A stretch of 64,000 nt of DNA from Bryobacteraceae bacterium (GTDB lineage: Bacteria; Acidobacteriota; Terriglobia; Bryobacterales; Bryobacteraceae), in contig BPGD01000001.1 in assembly GCA_026002855.1 (NCBI GenBank), forward strand, positions 3,542,001 through 3,606,000, read 5' to 3'. A program made the position numbers and the translations under genes. How positions within the stretch are numbered: the stretch's first letter is position 1; every line of letters begins with the position of its first letter. This document shows, in pieces, positions 61,777 through 64,000 of this stretch. The notes beneath the pieces were generated by a model that had not been told where the DNA came from, did no database searches, and was given only the letters and a program-made list of their open reading frames with translations.

Positions 61777-64000
61777 TCAGTAGATCAGCTTCAGTGCAAA
61801 CTGAATCTGGCGCGGCGGGAACGTGCTACGGATGGTGCCGAAGTTAGAATTGCTGATGTTCGCCGCAGGCTGGCCAAAGTTGGTCCGGTTGAGGAAATTG
61901 AAGAACTCCGAACGGAACTGAAGCGCCATCCCTTCGCGATAAGGGATACGGAAGCGCTTGTTCACGGCGAAGTCCCACTGCCAGAGGTCGGGGCCGCGCA
62001 GCGCGTTGCGGCCGAGGTTGCCGAAGGGGGCCGAGGCAGTGGGCATCGCAAAGGCCGCCTTGTTCCAATAAGAACTGATCATGCTGGCGCCGGCGGGCCG
62101 TGAGGGGTCGCCGACCAGATTGGGCCGCTGCTGGGCGCCGCCGCGCCATTCGGCCAGCCGTCCGGTCGTGTCCAGGGCGGCCGAAGGCGTGTAAATGACG
62201 TTCACTGGCCGTCCCGAGTAGGCGGTGTGAATCGTGTTCGTCTCCCAGCCTCCGGCGATGGCATCGAGCCATGCGTTCCAGCCGCCGCCGAAGCGCTGGC
62301 CGCGTCCGAATGGCAGTTTGTAGACCAGGCTGGTGGTGTTGATGAAGGTCGTGTCGTAACTTGTGGGGCCGCGCTCGTTCCTGAGGTCGCGGATGTTCTG
62401 CACGACGGCGTTGTCTTCCAGCGCCTGTTCGGAGTTGCCCAGCGCTTTCGACCAGGTGAAGGAGTTCAGGAAATACATGCCGCCGCTGATGCGCCGCTCG
62501 GCGCGCACCGAGAGCCCGTGGTAGACGGTCTGTCCGGCCGGGTTGACCCAGGTGATGGCGCCGAAGGTCTGGATCGGGCGGCGCGCCTGGATGCCAAGGT
62601 TCTGGCCGGGCTGGTTGGGGTAAGCCTGGTTGTAGTCGCCGAGGATCGGCAGCCGCAGACTGTGGTTGCCAGTGTAGCCGATCTCCACCACCCAGTTGTA
62701 AGGCAGCTCGCGCTGAATGCCTAGGAACCAGGTCTGCACATACGGCCAGCGCGTGTCGCGGGGGATGTAGGACACATTGGCCTGCACGGGGTTGAACTTG
62801 TCCGGATCGGTCATGCCCGGCGGGAAGGCATTCTCGGTGGTCCGGAAGGTGGCCGGCACGGGTCCTCCGGGCGGGATCGTCTGATTGATGGTCGCAATGT
62901 TGACCTGCGGCCCGTTGATTCCGAGCAGATCCGCGCTGCCCATCCGGTTATGGTGCACGTAGCTGATGCCATAGCCGCCGCGAACCACCATCTTCGGCGT
63001 GACACTGTAGGCGAAGCCGAACCGCGGACCCCAGTTGCGATAGTCAGGATCCACCAGCGCGCGCTCGTAGATGCCGCCGGGCCGCGCCATGATCATCCGG
63101 ACGCCGACGGGGTCGAAGTTGGACAGGATGTTGTCCCGCTCCCAGCGCGGCGTGGCGTATTCATAGCGGAGACCGACGTTCAGCGTCAATTTCGAGCTCA
63201 CCCGGATGTCGTCCTGGAAGTAGAAGAACGAGTCGCGCTGACGGTAGTTGCCCACCAACCAGTTGGCGAGCTGGATCTGGCTGGGCAGGCCGAACATGAA
63301 GTCGGCCAGGTTGTAGCTGGCCTGATCGGCCGGGATCGTGCAGTTGGCCGGCTGGCCGAGCACCGCACACGTGGGGCGGCTGAACTGGCCGGCATAGCCG
63401 AGCAGACCGTAGACCGGGTTGATGTCCATGACCTGGGTGAGGATCCAGTGGAACTCCGCTCCGGCTTTCATGCTGTGGCGGCCGCGCAGGAAGGAATAAT
63501 TTACCTTTGGATTCCAGGTGGTCGGATGCTGGAACTGCGGATTGGTGGCCTGGCGGCCGATGATGCCGGTGGTGAAGCCGGTAATGTTCTGCGTGTTCAG
63601 GCCGCCGGTGATGTCCGGCGCGGTGGGGAGCCCCTTGATCCCGTACAGCGCCTCCATGCTGGCCCCGCCCAGAGACGGCGGCGCCTTGCCGGCGCGCATG
63701 TGGGTGTAGCTCATGCGGAGCTCGAGCAGCGAGGTGGGCGTCAGCGTCCAGGTATAGCCGGCCGCGGCGGCCTGGCTCAGCACGCGGACGTAGCCGTTGC
63801 CCGAACCGCCGGAGGGGCCTTCCAGATATGGTGAATAAAACTGATTGTCTTTCCACTGACTGAAGCGCAGAAATCCGGTCATCCGGCTGTTGATGACGCC
63901 GTCGATTTTTGCGTCCCATTTGTCGCCGAAATCACGGGGATTCAGCATCAACTGCTGATAATTGTTCGAGCGCCCCGTGCCGGCCGGCACCGGGGGCAGC
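61777..64000 (-). CDS. TonB-dependent receptor-like (Oar-type) outer-membrane protein, 3' part
   Basis: At least 740 residues; the frame is open to the window edge, so the N-terminus with signal peptide, regulatory domain and plug is not seen. What is present is the barrel region, with typical segments such as LTLNVGLRYEYATPRWERDN, WGPRFGFAYSVTPKMVVRGG and YFLNSFTWSKALGNSEQ. The protein ends QFALKLIY with the terminal aromatic residue of outer-membrane barrels. The end region RSEFFNFLNRTNFGQP matches that of many acidobacterial Oar-like proteins. The substrate is unknown. A hairpin follows the stop. Confidence 0.85.
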   Translation of the reverse strand, partial: LPPVPAGTGRSNNYQQLMLNPRDFGDKWDAKIDGVINSRMTGFLRFSQWKDNQFYSPYLEGPSGGSGNGYVRVLSQAAAAGYTWTLTPTSLLELRMSYTHMRAGKAPPSLGGASMEALYGIKGLPTAPDITGGLNTQNITGFTTGIIGRQATNPQFQHPTTWNPKVNYSFLRGRHSMKAGAEFHWILTQVMDINPVYGLLGYAGQFSRPTCAVLGQPANCTIPADQASYNLADFMFGLPSQIQLANWLVGNYRQRDSFFYFQDDIRVSSKLTLNVGLRYEYATPRWERDNILSNFDPVGVRMIMARPGGIYERALVDPDYRNWGPRFGFAYSVTPKMVVRGGYGISYVHHNRMGSADLLGINGPQVNIATINQTIPPGGPVPATFRTTENAFPPGMTDPDKFNPVQANVSYIPRDTRWPYVQTWFLGIQRELPYNWVVEIGYTGNHSLRLPILGDYNQAYPNQPGQNLGIQARRPIQTFGAITWVNPAGQTVYHGLSVRAERRISGGMYFLNSFTWSKALGNSEQALEDNAVVQNIRDLRNERGPTSYDTTFINTTSLVYKLPFGRGQRFGGGWNAWLDAIAGGWETNTIHTAYSGRPVNVIYTPSAALDTTGRLAEWRGGAQQRPNLVGDPSRPAGASMISSYWNKAAFAMPTASAPFGNLGRNALRGPDLWQWDFAVNKRFRIPYREGMALQFRSEFFNFLNRTNFGQPAANISNSNFGTIRSTFPPRQIQFALKLIY

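Noticed and set aside
1-64000. CRISPR arrays, tRNA, rRNA, insertion sequences, integrases, phage genes
   Set aside because: None seen on reading through. No regularly spaced repeats and no transposase or integrase motifs were found; small RNA genes could be missed by eye.

Overview
The window is high-GC DNA that reads as Acidobacteriota, most likely the Bryobacterales/Solibacter group. This is inferred from the mix of gene families: two very large TonB-receptor-like proteins (the first with a visible carboxypeptidase-regulatory N-terminal domain), three CRTAC1 (FG-GAP plus ASPIC/UnbV) proteins, two acidobacterial VWFA-related proteins, a PEP-CTERM protein, and many exported peptidases and Tat-exported enzymes. 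I saw no rRNA, tRNA, CRISPR array, insertion sequence or prophage.

Layout. 0-8.6 kb: the start of an exported protein cut by the window edge, an M14 carboxypeptidase, threonine synthase, a GH116 glycosidase, an SPL-family radical SAM protein and a YjbQ protein. 8.6-14.8 kb: a minus-strand operon of a TPR protein, an M48 protease, a caspase-like protein that has lost its catalytic dyad, and a Ser/Thr kinase with a beta-propeller. 15.5-21 kb: an Oar-like outer-membrane receptor behind a near-consensus promoter, then a CRTAC1 protein. 21.3-25 kb: an unrecognised protein, an M28-PDZ peptidase, a DsbA-like thioredoxin and rpsU. 25.2-31.6 kb: a Tat-exported FucI-like protein, RidA, a SnoaL-ScyD pair divergent from a TetR regulator with a clear operator candidate, ClpS, an orphan hydrogenase-maturation-type protease and a baeRF-like protein. 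31.7-38.9 kb: an S9 peptidase, an OYE-GltD fusion and an acyl-CoA ligase.

39.2-48.1 kb holds two CRTAC1 genes and two VWFA genes arranged almost as an inverted duplication. It ends in the most unusual gene of the window: an exported rhodanese whose active-site cysteine codon is an in-frame TGA. The rhodanese sequence continues in frame after the TGA, and a hairpin of bacterial SECIS type sits at the right distance. I read it as a candidate selenoprotein.

48.1-56.2 kb: an aminotransferase and a tandem GNAT protein, a partial tad pilus locus (cpaB-tadB-tadC), a zinc-ribbon rhomboid, a PEP-CTERM protein and a Tat-exported Gfo/Idh/MocA oxidoreductase. 56.4-61.2 kb: two tandem paralogous M6-like metallopeptidases, of which the first has lost the zinc motif. 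61.3-64 kb: a small DUF4177-like protein and the 3' part of a second Oar-like receptor that runs off the window.

Taken together the genes suggest a heterotrophic soil-type bacterium that exports peptidases and glycosidases, takes up products through outer-membrane receptors and displays repeat-rich surface proteins. Many convergent gene pairs abut with 0-10 bases between stop codons, so the chromosome is compact here. Gene identities come from recognising motifs by eye; no database search was run.
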